Positions 21,959 to 34,199 of a DNA stretch of 64,000 nt are shown one piece after another. Source of the DNA: Sipunculus nudus (taxonomy: Eukaryota; Annelida; Sipuncula; Golfingiida; Sipunculidae). The notes under the pieces were generated by a model. That model was given only the letters and a program-made list of their open reading frames with translations, was not told where the DNA came from and did no database searches. Within the stretch, counting starts at the first letter, position 1. The number at the start of each line of letters is the position of its first letter. The stretch lies in the NCBI GenBank assembly GCA_026874595.1, contig CM049316.1, positions 47,432,695 through 47,496,694 on the forward strand, given 5' to 3'. Made by a program: the position numbers and the translations under genes.

Positions 21959-24410
21959 GACATGGCATACTGCGTGTCATTGATCTTGTGGTCCATTTAA
22001 TTAATACCACGTAGCACAAACTTATCTATCTGATTTGCAACCTTAATTAATGGATACTAAATTACTGCACACTGCGGCATATAAAATATTATAAAAAAAC
22101 AAGCAGTGCACTTAATTCCTAAAAATATATACAGAATGTTGATAAAGGACAACACTTAGTAAAGTTACATGGCAGCATCCAGGGTGTCGGAAAAAAAGGA
22201 GCGAAGGGGGGGGGGGGGGGGTCCAACCTAGGAATACTAAAGGAGAAAATTTTACAAAGGACCTCAGATACGGAGAGATAGAGGGGTATAAGACAGAAAA
22301 AAATGGTTGAAATACTTTAAGAAGGTTGCCCCGGCTGAGCGGGGGGGGGGGGGGGGGGGGCACATTAATGGCAAATATAGATTTATTGACCTCATAAACT
22401 TATAGCAACGTGTATCACATGAATATTTTGCGTAAATAACATGTTGACACATCAGAATATTCGGTCAACCGAATGGCCAATTTTGGCGCCTCTAGGAAAG
22501 CGCTGCGTAACTGGTCGGCAAGGTTGTGCAGTTGGAACATGGTCTAGGGAACCTCATATAAATATAACGACCCAGTATAGCACACTATGTCAATTTTTAT
22601 CAGAAACTTTCTGTTTAGTCCCTTGGTAATCAGAGCCAGACATGAAAACATCCATGCAATATAACTTACTTCAGGGTGTTTTATATCTTCCCTGCTTTAC
22701 ATGGGAATATTATGCATTAGATTGAGTACATTTTATTTTCGTTAAGTTGAAAACTGACCTGTGTTGATTATATATACACTTTTCTCCAGATTGTTTGTGT
22801 AATTGGCCAGCCATTCCATCACGTTCATGTGTTTGCCTAGGCCGCCTCTCGATTCTCCTGTTTTGCCGCCATTTTTTCATTACGGGATCATTAAGTAAGT
22901 ACTGTATCTCATCAGGACGGCGTGAATGATAAATAAGATTTCGTTAGCAATCAGTTTTATACTGTGAAGATACAACTTTTTATTATAAATGAGATGGTAA
23001 AATTTTCCAGCAGCTTCTAGGATTTCTTTCTATGATTCATCAGTTGTCAGGCTCAGCTTATTAATCTTGGTAACAGAGTGTCTAATATATCCGTTGGGTT
23101 GTGGGGTTTATAGCACCAGTATCTCCCGGTAATGCCCAAAGCATTCCTCTCTATTTCATTGAACCGTTTATCATCCAATGAAGGGAAAGGTCGTTATCCG
23201 AAAGTTCATAGTTTTCATGCCTGCTTTGTCATGTTTATCCTCTCTAAGTTTACTTTTCTTTGTCTCTGCTTTGTTTGCCTCGTTCCCGTTCCTTGTGTTC
23301 ATGATATATTGCACCTCTATCTCTGTAAGTTAAACTGCACTGTAGTTCTACACAATAGTTCTTTGTGTATCTCTCTAAATAATTTCCCTTTTCATTTTGA
23401 AATGTTTGCACTCCTGAACATTTATTTTATGAGTGTGTTTTAACATAAGCATGGATGATCATTCGCATTTCTCGTGTATATGTAAACGTTCCTTTTCAAA
23501 ATATATACAAAGAACAAAGAAACCATCACCAGGGATCATGAGTACTTCATGGGTACTCGAACAACTGCAAACAACACAGCGCTGCACGCGAATCGTACAC
23601 GATGCAATCAGTCACGTTTAATTAAATCTTTGAAAATGCTTTCGGCAAAGAAACTGTAAACTTAAAATTATTTCAAGTTGAGTAACATTTCCTGAGTTCT
23701 GTGCATTAAACGTATTTGTTAGGCTTAATGAGTGACCAATGCCAGCCTTACAAAAAAACACGGCTAATGGAAGATAATAAGGAAAGAGACTGGAAAATAA
23801 GGATAAAGACCGTAACTCTAATAGTAATAGTTACAATTAAGACAGTGATTATAAGATTGACATTTAGGATTAACACAATGATAATGAGTGTAGTCCAGCC
23901 GTTAAGAGATGAATTGTGCAAAAAATGAAAGAAGCATCAAAACTTGGCATAACAGTTGGCCAGACCATACATTTTCAGATATAAGGCCAAGCGGAATTCA
24001 TCCGATCTTGGTCAAAATCCAAGATTTGCGGGCTAAGGTTTGTCTGCTTTGTCATGAATTTGGATGCTTTAATAGTAGAAAATTTTTATTTTTATGTTTC
24101 TTCCTTTCTTCCTTTTATTTCCCCTTTAATTGCATGCTAACAAATATAATTCCTTTCAAGAGGTGAAGGGTGCAAAAAACTTATCTGTCGAAATCTGCAA
24201 TGAAATTAGGATTAAACTTGAAATGTCCGTAAACACTTACCATTAGAATATTTGAAACCTACATACATGTACTTAGGTTTTACGATCAGCATTCCTGTAA
24301 ACCTTTGCTAGGGCAATTGGGATATATCAAATGCATAAATCCAACTGTGCTGACATTTAACATATATATTAATTTTACGTATTTGAGCCCAATGTCTGTT
24401 TCAATGTAAT
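21959..24410. other. Non-coding stretch with two poly-G tracts
   Basis: G16 at 22206-22221 and G20 at 22341-22360 are the only features. Frames of 60-103 codons (for example 23132-23443) have no domain signal and biased composition. No gene called. Confidence 0.45.
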
Positions 24411-24615
24411 GGAATGGACAATTGAGTGGTAAAACGCTCGGCTATCTCCACTGGCGCCCCAAGTTTAAACAACATCGTTCCTATTCCTATTGGTTTATAA
24501 TGGCCCATCCAAGGTGGGTGAATTCCTCCTTGTTCTTCGCTTTCCTTTTCCTCTGTATATATACCATCGAAAGCCACCATCCGAGCCATAGAGAGTGGCT
24601 TGTAATAGTAATTAC
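24411..24615 (+). mobile_element. Degenerate tRNA-SINE copy
   Basis: Matches the SINE at 2020-2245 in order: GAGTGGTAAAACGCTCGGC, then CTGGCG, TGGCCC(A/G)TCCAAGG, TTTCCTCC-like and GAGCCATAGAGAGTGGCT. Box B has decayed (AAGTTTAAAC), so Pol III activity is unlikely. Confidence 0.75.
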
Positions 24616-26944
24616 AACTGTACAATCCATATTAATTATATATTATAATAAAATAAATTAGACAATCCATATAATATAAAGTTTATCCTGCTTATAACTT
24701 TTTTATCAGACTGGATGCGTGCGTGGCAGGATATAGACCTATGTAAGCTCACACCTGTTAGCTGTATAGATTCCGCCTTGTGTGTACCTACTGAAATTGT
24801 ACTAAAATTTCCTTTTTCTTCAGTACATCAAACGGTAAACTTGATAAAATTTGCTGAATACTGCACTTTTAAATGAAAGTGTCATTTGCTGGGGTAGGTA
24901 TTATTATATTAATATTTAATATCTGATTTCCTCTGTTTGAAATCCGTTTATTTGCATAATAAATGCTAACGAATGTATTAACTGCTTTGCCGAGGTAAGG
25001 GATGAAAGAAACTTAGGTATCCTGTCTGGTATCAGTGGGAGCTTCATATATCAGTGAAGAATAGGCAGGGTTTTCGAAAATCTACAAACATAATATTTAA
25101 TTTAACCATCAACTTAACATTCATGTAAATCTTGATTAGTGCAATAAAAAATCAAATAATTCTGCTGAAATTTAATTGACATGTTCTAGTTAAAAGTATT
25201 TGAACACCATGTCTGTTTAAAAGGAAAGACTTTTATTTATAATGAATTTAGAGTGCATGCGTGCATGATAAGATACGCGCTTATGTAGAAGCTCACACCT
25301 GTGTGCTGTATGGCCTCTTTTGCCATGAAGTGATGTCTTTCAGACTGTATGTTGGCAAGAAAACAGAATCCAAACACATTAGAGGTGCGCAACATGTTGC
25401 TGTATGCTGTCTTTGTTCTATGGGGATGAATGCATGAAATAACACTCATGCAGATTACTAATTTTGTGATATGGTGACGATGCAGACTTAAGACTGCATG
25501 ATCGTAGGAAAGAACAGACACATGTGTCAGTAAAGTATCACTGCCATTTGCTGCGATGCAATTTTTGTGATGTGATATAAAACTTGTTCCTTCCCAACGA
25601 CTTGCCATTAAAATTCACTTTGCATAATGCGTTGGTGTCAACAAAATACTTTCATTTGCTGACATAATGCACATTTGTAGATTCATGTATAGTACATGCA
25701 TATATTGTAAGAAATATTCACCACATGTATGAGTCGGTGCTGCCTGGTTCAAGCTAGCTGATCTTTCAGATGGATGCTAAGAAAATGGTACAGCAAGACG
25801 GAAGATAGAAAGTCTAATTCACAAAACAAGGTTGAAAATATAATGCACCCTCAGGTTCCAGACATGCATTCTTTCTTCATTAACTTGATTACATTACCTA
25901 AAAATTCAGTACAAAGTTTGGTTTGAGTTTTTATTGACTTGATTGGTGATTGTAACTTTGCTGTGCTTTCAGCTTCTGAGCTCTGGCAACCTTTGTACTC
26001 TCCCTTTTATCAGTTTTATTCCCAAATGCAGAATGCTGGGGAAACCATTCGCTTCATCAAGTGAACATATATTCATGAGGATAAACTATTTCTGAATATT
26101 ATTACTGAACAGAACAGTTTATTACATTATTTTTTTTGTAATATTGCCAGCAAATTTTATAACCTTGCCTGAATATTTTCTTTTATAAGTTGCAGGACAA
26201 GAGCATTTTTCTTCTAGTAAAACGCCTACAATTCCAACTTACTATCGGTTCTTTTTATCTTATGTGCAAAGTTCAGTCCGATCTACAATCTTGCATTCTG
26301 TGCACATAAGATAAATTATTTCAATAAATGAAGCAAATATTTATTTATTTTTTTTTAATTATCATTATATTTATTAAAAGTGTGCATTATGTAAGTAAAC
26401 GAAGTGTTTTAAGACATCACTTGGAAATGCAAAGTTAGCTTATAGGTAAGGATCATAAACCAGATTATCAATGTAGAAGGTAAACGGCAAACTGCACAAG
26501 TGTCTACAAGTGTCCAGATTCTGTCATGCACCATCACGTGATCACCACAGTACAAAGATAGCATATACGGGGTTAGAACGTTGCCTCGTGGTTAAGGACG
26601 TGGTTCACACCCCGTCGATGTCGCAATGGCATAATGGTGAAATCTAGCCACAAACCATGAGATTTTCTCTTATGTCTTAACGATAGGTTATGACTTCTTT
26701 CTAACAACACACCATCTTTATCATACGGATAACTTCATTCTCATTCAGTAGAAAGTTATACCAACAGGCCTAAATCTATCACTTTAAAAGAAAGCGTAGC
26801 GTGTAGCATAATGTGGTGAGCCGCTAAATATGTACTGATTCTGTCTTCATGTAAGCAAAGAGTCTTGAAGCTGCACCGTCACACCAAGGCAAAAAGCCAC
26901 AACTTATAAACAAATAAAATTTCTTTTACATTGATTGAACTACT
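24616..26944. other. Non-coding stretch with a diverged direct duplication
   Basis: Segments at 24715-24770 and 25252-25306 share GTGCATG/GTGCGTG, ATGTA(A/G)AAGCTCACACCTGT-like sequence and GCTGTATG, 536 bases apart in direct orientation. A minus-strand 123-codon frame covers 25237-25608 without a recognisable domain. A tRNA-like word (GCCTCGTGGTTAAGGACGTG, 26583-26602) lacks a convincing box B. No gene called. Confidence 0.4.
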
Positions 26945-27150
26945 GGTTATAATAACAACTACAAGGCCCTTTCCGTGGCTCGGATGGCGAAGTGGTGGAT
27001 GGAATCAGAGGACACGAAGAAAACAACCGACTCTGTATGGACCACAACAATCCACTCTCATAGCAACATCGGGGAAAGAAACTTCAGTCGCCAGTGAAGA
27101 GAGCCGAGCGTTTTATCAATCGACTGTCCTTTTCATCACATTGAAAGAGA
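26945..27150 (-). mobile_element. tRNA-SINE copy, minus strand
   Basis: The reverse complement matches the SINE at 2020-2245: AAAACGCTCGGCTCTCTTCA, CTGGCGACTG, CTATGAGAGTGG near ATTGTTGTGGTCC, GAGTCGGTTGTTTTC, CCATCCGAGCCACGGA. It runs from the A-box side at ~27130 toward 26950. The 74-codon frame at 26931-27155 is an antisense shadow. Confidence 0.75.
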
Positions 27151-28229
27151 CATAGTGTTCAAATACTTAAAATTAACAGATAAAATAAATTTCGGCAGGG
27201 TAATCAACAAATACGTTTTACCTTTAGATGTGCTCGTAAAAAAGGGTAATTTTAGCACAATTTCAATACCAACAAAATCAGACTATTGGTATTTTATATT
27301 TCGGTGGCAATCTTGGCCGCCATCTTGGAGTTTTAGCAAGATATTGTGAATTCCGCTCGGCCCCATAACTGAACATATAGAGTATGGTCTGGAAAATTAT
27401 TATGCCAAGTTTCATTATTCTTTCCAGGTTTTCATTTCTATTCTTCTCAGCTGAACTGTTGGACTAATGGGAATATTACAAAATTCGAGATAAAAACCAG
27501 CTAATGAGTTCCTGGAGAGGATTGGAACCTCAAAAATTGAATTTCTCAGTCCAAAAAAACATAATATTAGAGTACTTGCAATGCTTTCTCGGGACATTTT
27601 AACATTTTAACAGTGATCAATATATTTGTTTCCATGAAACAGACCAGCCCTATCACAATACAGCCAACGGTTTCACAAACTAGGGGTTTTATCATATAGA
27701 TAAAGAAAGACGTTATTTTTTTCACATGGCCTGAAAAAGGGGGGGGGGGGGGGGGGGCTCCCTGGATCTCGGAGCCCTGGGTCCGCGACTGCCTAAATCC
27801 GGCACGATTTGTTCTCTATATAGACATGGCCGGACTGCTGGCCGTGATTCAATCTTTTCTCTATGAGTGTTTCCACTAAAACCTTTTCAGATCCCGACCT
27901 GTCATATAGATTTATTCATCGGTTCACAGATTATAGCTATTTCCTTTCATGCCTATCCTTTATTTTCCCGCGGCATGTCATGAATACAAATTATCCAATA
28001 ATATCAGGTTTTATTTGCCTGGTGACAAACAGTTTCTGTGAGGCTTCCGAGGTTACGAAAATCACACGTAAAATTTTCAGGCCGCTCAACTAAATGAGGG
28101 TTTACTGGCGAGGAAACCAATTCATGAGAATTTTCAAGAACAGCATATACCTGACATGGTTCACCATTTATGTAATGTCAGTCCCTAAGGCCAATCTAGA
28201 GACCCACACGTATGAAACGTTCTTATCTA
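27151..28229. other. Non-coding stretch with poly-G tract and hAT-like end
   Basis: G19 at 27739-27757 is followed by CTCCCTGGATCTCGGAGC and then CTGGGTCCGCGACTG (about 27777-27791). The reverse complement of the last word (CAGTCGCGGACCCAG) resembles hAT-type termini, which are often followed by G/C homopolymer tracts. No matching opposite end was found. No gene recognised. Confidence 0.4.
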
Positions 28230-28768
28230 TAGTTTGATCCACAAAAGGGTGCCCATTGAAATTTGGCAATATTTTCATAAACTGGCAGATTAATAGATTC
28301 AGATAGCATCTTGCAATGAAGGAATGGGGTGTTGGCATAATTTACGATAATTAAATCATAATCATACTTTGAAAAATGTTAAAGCAATGCAATTAAATCC
28401 GATATCTGAGAAAACAGTCTATTTTTACAACACCTCAACCCCATTCATGAAGGTCAGGGTCACCGGTCACATGCTTAAACAACTACACTTCAAAGCTCCT
28501 GATTGGCTAATAACTGTCATATATATTCTAAAAAATACAGTTGTCTACAACCTATGGCAGACGCAATGTAACTTGAATACAAGATTCAGAAGAACCAGAG
28601 GGTTGCAATATATATATATATATCGGTTATTGTTGAGGTTTTACATCTCATATTAGGCCTTTGGTCCCTCATCAGCTTAAAGGTCAGACTGTGTGATAAT
28701 ATTGGAGTTTAAAAGAATAATCACCAAATTCAATGGGCACCCTTTTGTGGAACAGACCATAGCCCTTG
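28230..28768. mobile_element. Inverted-repeat element, MITE-like
   Basis: 28237-28290 and the reverse complement of 28695-28768 share CCACAAAAGGGTGCCCATTG, ATTTGG and flanking A/T-rich sequence (TATAGTTTGATCC against TATGGTCTGTTCC). The arms are ~50-70 bases at roughly 80% identity, with a ~420-base centre that holds a short TA repeat (28609-28623) and no gene. Confidence 0.55.
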
Positions 28769-29204
28769 TAATGAGCTTTTTTATTATCACTCCATGTAGA
28801 TGGTGATCATAATTAAATGAACGACAGGCTTCAGCCAGCATTTCTACACCAGGTAAAACTAATTGTCTGATAACTGTCTGCCACGTCCCAGAACCAAGAC
28901 AGAGAGCAAACCCAGAAATCTGATAGATTCACGCCTCGGGTATCAAAGTGATCGAATTAAAGGTTATAAAGGCAATCGAATCAGAAGTTGCTCCCGAGAT
29001 AAAACGGACCACGGCACCAGAAATCACCCACCACATTTATACGTAAATGATGAAGGTTATAAATTGCTTGTTATCAGCTAAACATTTCATACTTTCCTTT
29101 CATTAATTGCTGTTATGAGCGAGTGTATATTCCAGTTCTAAGCGAGTTATCATACCAAATGTATGGGAAAGCGGGATGTATCACAAGCAATATAGAGAGG
29201 GGAG
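28769..29204. other. Non-coding stretch, nothing identified
   Basis: A 72-codon frame (28863-29081) has no recognisable domain; nothing else seen. Confidence 0.45.
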
Positions 29205-30845
29205 GAGAATACTGAGAAGGTGGCGGGCATGGCACTCGATGTTGAGAAAGGAAACGGCGAGATGGAGTGAGGAGGTGGTTAGCTAAAACATGGAGACGGA
29301 GTGAGGAGATGGCGGGCATGTTAAAGGGAGACGAGGCGAGGAGTTTGAGGGCATGTGACAGGGAGACAGAGCGAGGAGATTGCAGGCATGTTACAGGAAG
29401 ACGAGGTAAGGAGTTTGCGGGCATGTTACAGGGAGACAGAGCGAAGAAATGGCGGGCATTTGCAGGGAGACAGAGCGAGGAGTTTGAGGGCATGTGACAG
29501 GGAGACAGAGCGAGGAGTTGGCTTTCATGAAACAAGGAGACGGCGTTAGGAGGTGGCACGGGCATGTTACAGAGAGACGGAGTGAGGAGATGGCGGCATA
29601 AAACATGGAGACGGGGTGAGGAGATAGCGGGCATGTTTCAGGGAGATGAAGTGAGGAGTTAATGTTACAGTGAGACAGGGCGAGGAGTTTAGGGCATGAT
29701 ACAAGGAGACGGAGTGAGGAGGTGGCGGGCATGTCACAGGGAGACGGAGTGAGGGGATGGCTGGCAGGAAAATGGAGACGGAGTAACATGAAACATGGAG
29801 ACGGCGTGAAGAGCTGGCATGGGCATGTTGCAAGTCGACGGGGTGAGGAGATGGTGGGCATGAAACATATAGACGGGGTGAGGAGATGGCGGGCTTGTTA
29901 CAGGGAGGCGGAGTTAGGAGATGAAGGGCATGAAACAGAGGGGCGGATTGAGGAGATAGCGGGCATTAAACATGACGACGGAGTGAGGAGGTGGCGGGCT
30001 TGTTACAGGTAGATGGAGTGAGGGGTTTTCGGGCATGTTACATGGTAAAAGAGTAAGGAGATGGCGGGCATAATACAGGGAGACGGAGTGAGGAGGTGGC
30101 AGGCATGAACATTGAGACGGAGAAAGGAGCCGGCTGGCATGAAACATGGAGACGGTGTGAGGAGTTGGCACGGGCATGTTACGGGGAGGCGGAGTGAGAA
30201 GATTACGGGCATGAACCATGGAGACGGGGTGAAGGGATGGTGGGCATGAAACAGTGAGACGGAGTGGGGAGATGGCGGGCATGAAACAGGGAGACGGAGT
30301 GAGGAGATGGTTGGCATGAAACATAAAGACGGGATAAGGAGATGGTGGGCATGTTACAGGTAGATGGAGTCAGGAGATGGCGGGCATGAAACATGGAGAC
30401 GGGCTGAAGAGATGGTGGGCATGAAACATGGAGACGGTGTGAGGAGTTGGCACGGGCATGTTACAGGGAGGCGGAGTGAGAAGATTACGGGCATGAACCA
30501 TGGAGACGGAGTGAAGAGATGGTGGGCATGAAACAGAGAGACGGAGTGAGAAGATGTCGGGCATGTTACAGTGATACATGACAGAGAGTGAGGAAACGGC
30601 GGGTGACATGTGACATGTGACAGAAGGACGGAGTGAGATGATAGCGGGCGGGAAACGTGGAGACGGAGTGAGGTGGCACGGGCATATTTCAGGGAGACGC
30701 AGTGAGGAGATGGAAAGCATGATACAGGAAGACGGAGTGAGAAGATTTCGGGCTTAAAACATGAAGACAGAGTGAGGAGATGGCGGGCATGAAACAGGGA
30801 GGAATGAGGAGGGTGCGGGCATGAAACAGAGAGATGGGGACAGGC
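29205..30845. repeat. 35-bp minisatellite, about 46 copies
   Basis: The unit has GGCGGGCATGAAACAGGGAG, then ACGGAGTGAGGAGAT; copies vary between ATGAAACA and ATGTTACA after GGGC. Frames on the minus strand read as Pro/Ser/Leu-rich repeats because the array is purine-rich on the plus strand; none is a gene. Confidence 0.95.
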
Positions 30846-31030
30846 ATTAAAAAATAGTGGATTAACGGATTATCGTTACAAGCAGGATAAAAGGACCAAA
30901 ATTGGTATGAAGTCTATTTAGGTTAATTCTGATCAATCTGGCATAGATGCCCATCCTAACTCAGTATTTTAACTCAGGATTTTATGGAATATTTCACTCG
31001 TTAACAACTTTAAACGGAATCATTGAGATC

Positions 31031-31064
<34 letters not shown>

Positions 31065-31072
<8 letters not shown>

Positions 31073-31213
31073 ACGAAGACAAATTGTTGAGGGGAAAAAC
31101 CCTGGGCCCATCCGGGAGTCGAACCCAGGTCGGTGGCGCACAAGTCCGGCGAACCAACCGCTTCGCTAGCAAAGCAAGCTTCGGTCCGCTTTAATGTCAC
31201 CCCGTAACAATAT
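31065..31213 (-). mobile_element. Small tRNA-like element with perfect 11-bp inverted ends
   Basis: ATATTGTTACG (31065-31075) and CGTAACAATAT (31203-31213) are exact inverted ends. Between them, on the minus strand, lie a box-A-like TAGCGAAGCGGTTGGTTCGC and a box B GGGTTCGACTCCCGG, typical of a tRNA-derived Pol III promoter. Read as TGTTACG...CGTAACA, the unit also has LTR-like TG...CA ends, with ATAT on both sides in a (TA)n tract (31036-31068). It may be a SINE, a MITE that captured a tRNA-like sequence, or a very short solo LTR. Confidence 0.55.
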
Positions 31214-33124
31214 ATTCTAGTGAAATCATCTGTTTTCAAAGTTATATCTAAATTCGTATTTACGAAGAGCCCAGGTGTTAACCAATTTGTTGAATTGTCC
31301 ACACCTTTGATCGTAAATGATCAGCGCACTAAAACATCACGATCTCGCTGGTAAATGTGGTAATGTTAATGTATCATGAAACACTATTTGTTTTCACTTA
31401 TCACAGGCGGGGGGGGGGGGGGGGGGGGGGCTGATGAAACATTTAATAAGAAATCATGTAGTTATGGTATTTTATTTTTACCTTCCCAAAATAAAAAAGG
31501 TATGAATTAAAAAGAAATAGTATGCAGGAACAAGAAAGGGATAAGAAATAAAGGCTTAAATTCTACATGATATGATCTCAAGAAGAAACAAGAAATCAGC
31601 ATTCCAAGGAATGCAAGCCTCCGCCATTAGAGGGTCCTTAATGTGGGAAGCTCGCAATACCGTGTTTGCGCATTCACTTATTGCACCTCAATTTCCAGGT
31701 TCATTTTTTTCATAAGTGACTGGACATTCGTGAATATTCCTGGCTTGATGACGTTGTTATAACACCAAATATTTACTAAACCACTGAAGGAAAAGCCACT
31801 GTATAGGCCTTAGCCAAATAAGATTGCTACATAGAAAATGTAATACAGATTTATTGTACAAAATATTTCAATACTAAGAAGACTTTAGGTGGCAACGTCG
31901 TTAGCAATCACTTTGCACTCTAGTCTCAATATAATGCCAATAAGCAGGCGCGGACCCGTCCTATTTCATGCAAAACCCTATAAGGTAGATATCGTTTAAA
32001 ACCTCATAAAATTATCTAACTGGTGAAATATAATTTCTTTTCATATCTTATCAATGACGTTCATTTTATTACACATTAATAAAAACTTATTTTTTTTTTT
32101 TACAAAACGATTTTTCCCCACGGCATAGCTGGTAGCATATTTTTAGTAGGCCCAACATGAAAATGTCATGAAAACATCTCCAGGCAATTTTTGTTTACTG
32201 AGCTTTCATGTGTTTTTCATGTTTAAAATGCAATTATAAAATTTACTCCTAGATAAATTTATTTTTTACGTTAAAAAATACATAATTTATTTCAAAATAA
32301 AATTTGGAAAAAAAAATTAAAAACAAAATATTTTCTGGAAAACATGCGTGACTTTATGGGTATGAAATCAGATGTGTCGGATTTGTCGTTAAAGGGAAAT
32401 ATCGATGTAAAACCAATGCATTTCACTCAGACCCCATTTTGTGAAAAGGGCGAAAAAAGGTGTTCATGTTTCCACTATAACATGATCCCAACAAGGGTTT
32501 ATTGTGAATGTCAACCTATTGTCATTATTAAGTATGCTAGATAAACCAAATGTGCTTTAATATTACTCATTTTGTTTTCATATTGGCAATTAAAAGTGAT
32601 GTAAGAGCACAATTTTACATATGACGGCTGAGCGACACGTGCATCCACGTGTCTTGGAGGAGCTTAGGCAGCTTTATCAGGTGCAGGATTAACGCCCGCC
32701 GAGCTGGTCATATTATTTCATATTTTGTTTCGTATTTGCACACGTGACTGATGACCACCATTTTTAGATCTGTCATGGTCACAAAACATTTGGTGTTAAT
32801 TGGGCTTCTTGCGCACATAACAAAAAATAAACATATTAAACTGGAAAGTATTCTTCTTTTGCTTTAATTTGGTATATCATTTGAAATATTTTATCCAAAT
32901 AAAGTATATCTCAAGTGGTTTTTCCTTCCCTAACCCTTTGTACTTTTTGCTAAATTGTATTATTTCGGTGAGCAAATGCCAAATATTTTAGGCGCTAAAC
33001 GAAACAAGTGTGTACTTCACGTGGAAATCTCCTTTAAAATCAACCGCATTGACGTACTCTTTCCATCTAATAAGATTCATGCTTTTATCTTTTATCTGTA
33101 GCTGAAAGAACTAATTAAGTGACG
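31214..33124. other. Non-coding stretch with G22 tract
   Basis: G22 at 31409-31430. CAGGCGCGGACCCGTCC at 31945 resembles a hAT-type end, without a partner. Long A/T-rich blocks lie at 32030-32340. A 66-codon frame (32344-32544) has no recognisable domain. Confidence 0.45.
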
Positions 33125-33797
33125 AACGGAATCCAAAACACACAGTTTGTATTTTCATTCCCCTTTAAACAAACAGACCTGACGGAATCCAAAACACACA
33201 GTTTGTATTTTCATTCCCCTTTAAACAAACAGACCTGACGGAATCCAAAACACACAGTTTGTATTTTCATTCCCCTTTAAACAAACAGACCTGACGGAAT
33301 CCAAAACACACAGTTTGTATTTTCATTCCCCTTTAAACAACAGACCTGACGGAATCCAAAACACACAGTTTGTATTTTCATTCCCCTTTAAACAAACAGA
33401 TCTGACGGAATCCAAAACACACAGTTTGTATTTTCATTCCCCTTTAAACAACAGACCTGACGGAATCCAAAACACACAGTTTGTATTTTCATTCCCCTTT
33501 AAACAAACAGACCTGACGGAATCCAAAACACACAGTTTGTATTTTCAATCCCCTTTAAACAAACAGACCTGACGGAATCCAAAACACACAGTTTGTATTT
33601 TCATTCCCCTTTAAACAAACAGACCTGACGGAATCCAAAACACACAGTTTGTATTTTCATTCCCCTTTAAACAAACAGACCTGACGGAATCCAAAACACA
33701 CAGTTTGTATTTTCATTCCCCTTTAAACAAACAGACCTGACGGAATCCAAAACACACAGTTTGTATTTTCATTCCCCTTTAAACAAACAGACCTGAC
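33125..33797. repeat. 56-bp minisatellite, 12 near-identical copies
   Basis: The unit has GACGGAATCCAAAACACACA, GTTTGTATTTTCATTCCCC and TTTAAACAAACAGACCT in succession. Copies differ by only a few changes (two units have AAACAACAG, one has AGATCT, one has TTTTCAAT), which indicates recent amplification or homogenisation. The 85-codon frame inside it is an artefact. Confidence 0.97.
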
Positions 33798-33832
33798 GGG
33801 ATGCGATACGCTCCTCACGCAGCGGTCATACA

Positions 33833-34073
33833 CTGCAGTCGTCCAAGATCTCCGTCGTTGTAACCGCTGTGTTATATAGCAAGATTCCCCGTTGAAAACA
33901 GACCAACGAGAGCGGATGTCCCATGTTTAAATTTTGGAGCTGGATGCACAATGCGGTACCACGCTCTCGTTGGTCTGATTTCAAATCTTTGTACTGTGCA
34001 CACCCTGGTGGTGACGCGGAGAACCTTGCTATGCAAAGCGCTGTTGAAACAAAAGGAGATCGGGGACGACTGC
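33833..34073. mobile_element. Palindromic MITE-like element
   Basis: Outer arms TGCAGTCGTCC(AA/CC)GATCTCC pair at 33833-33853 and 34052-34073. Inner arms CAGACCAACGAGAGCG (33899-33914) and CGCTCTCGTTGGTCTG (33962-33977) are a perfect 16-bp inverted pair. Between them ATAGCAAG also pairs. The whole 241 bases can fold into one long imperfect hairpin. The 95-codon minus-strand frame crossing it is not supported. Confidence 0.65.
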
Positions 34074-34199
34074 ATTGTAATAACGCGTGATGTGCGTAGA
34101 TGAATTAAGAATCTAGACCCAACAGTCAGAATTAGCTGCCCGATTTTCTTGGTACACAAAAATTAGATTTTCCCCTCGCAGCTCATACAATATCCGTCA

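Noticed and set aside
26565-26640. tRNA-like sequence (GCCTCGTGGTTAAGGACGTG)
   Set aside because: A box-A-like word is present but no matching box B or foldable acceptor stem was found.
29113-30720. Pro/Ser-rich proteins of 90-170 residues on the minus strand
   Set aside because: All are readings of the 35-bp minisatellite in rotating frames.
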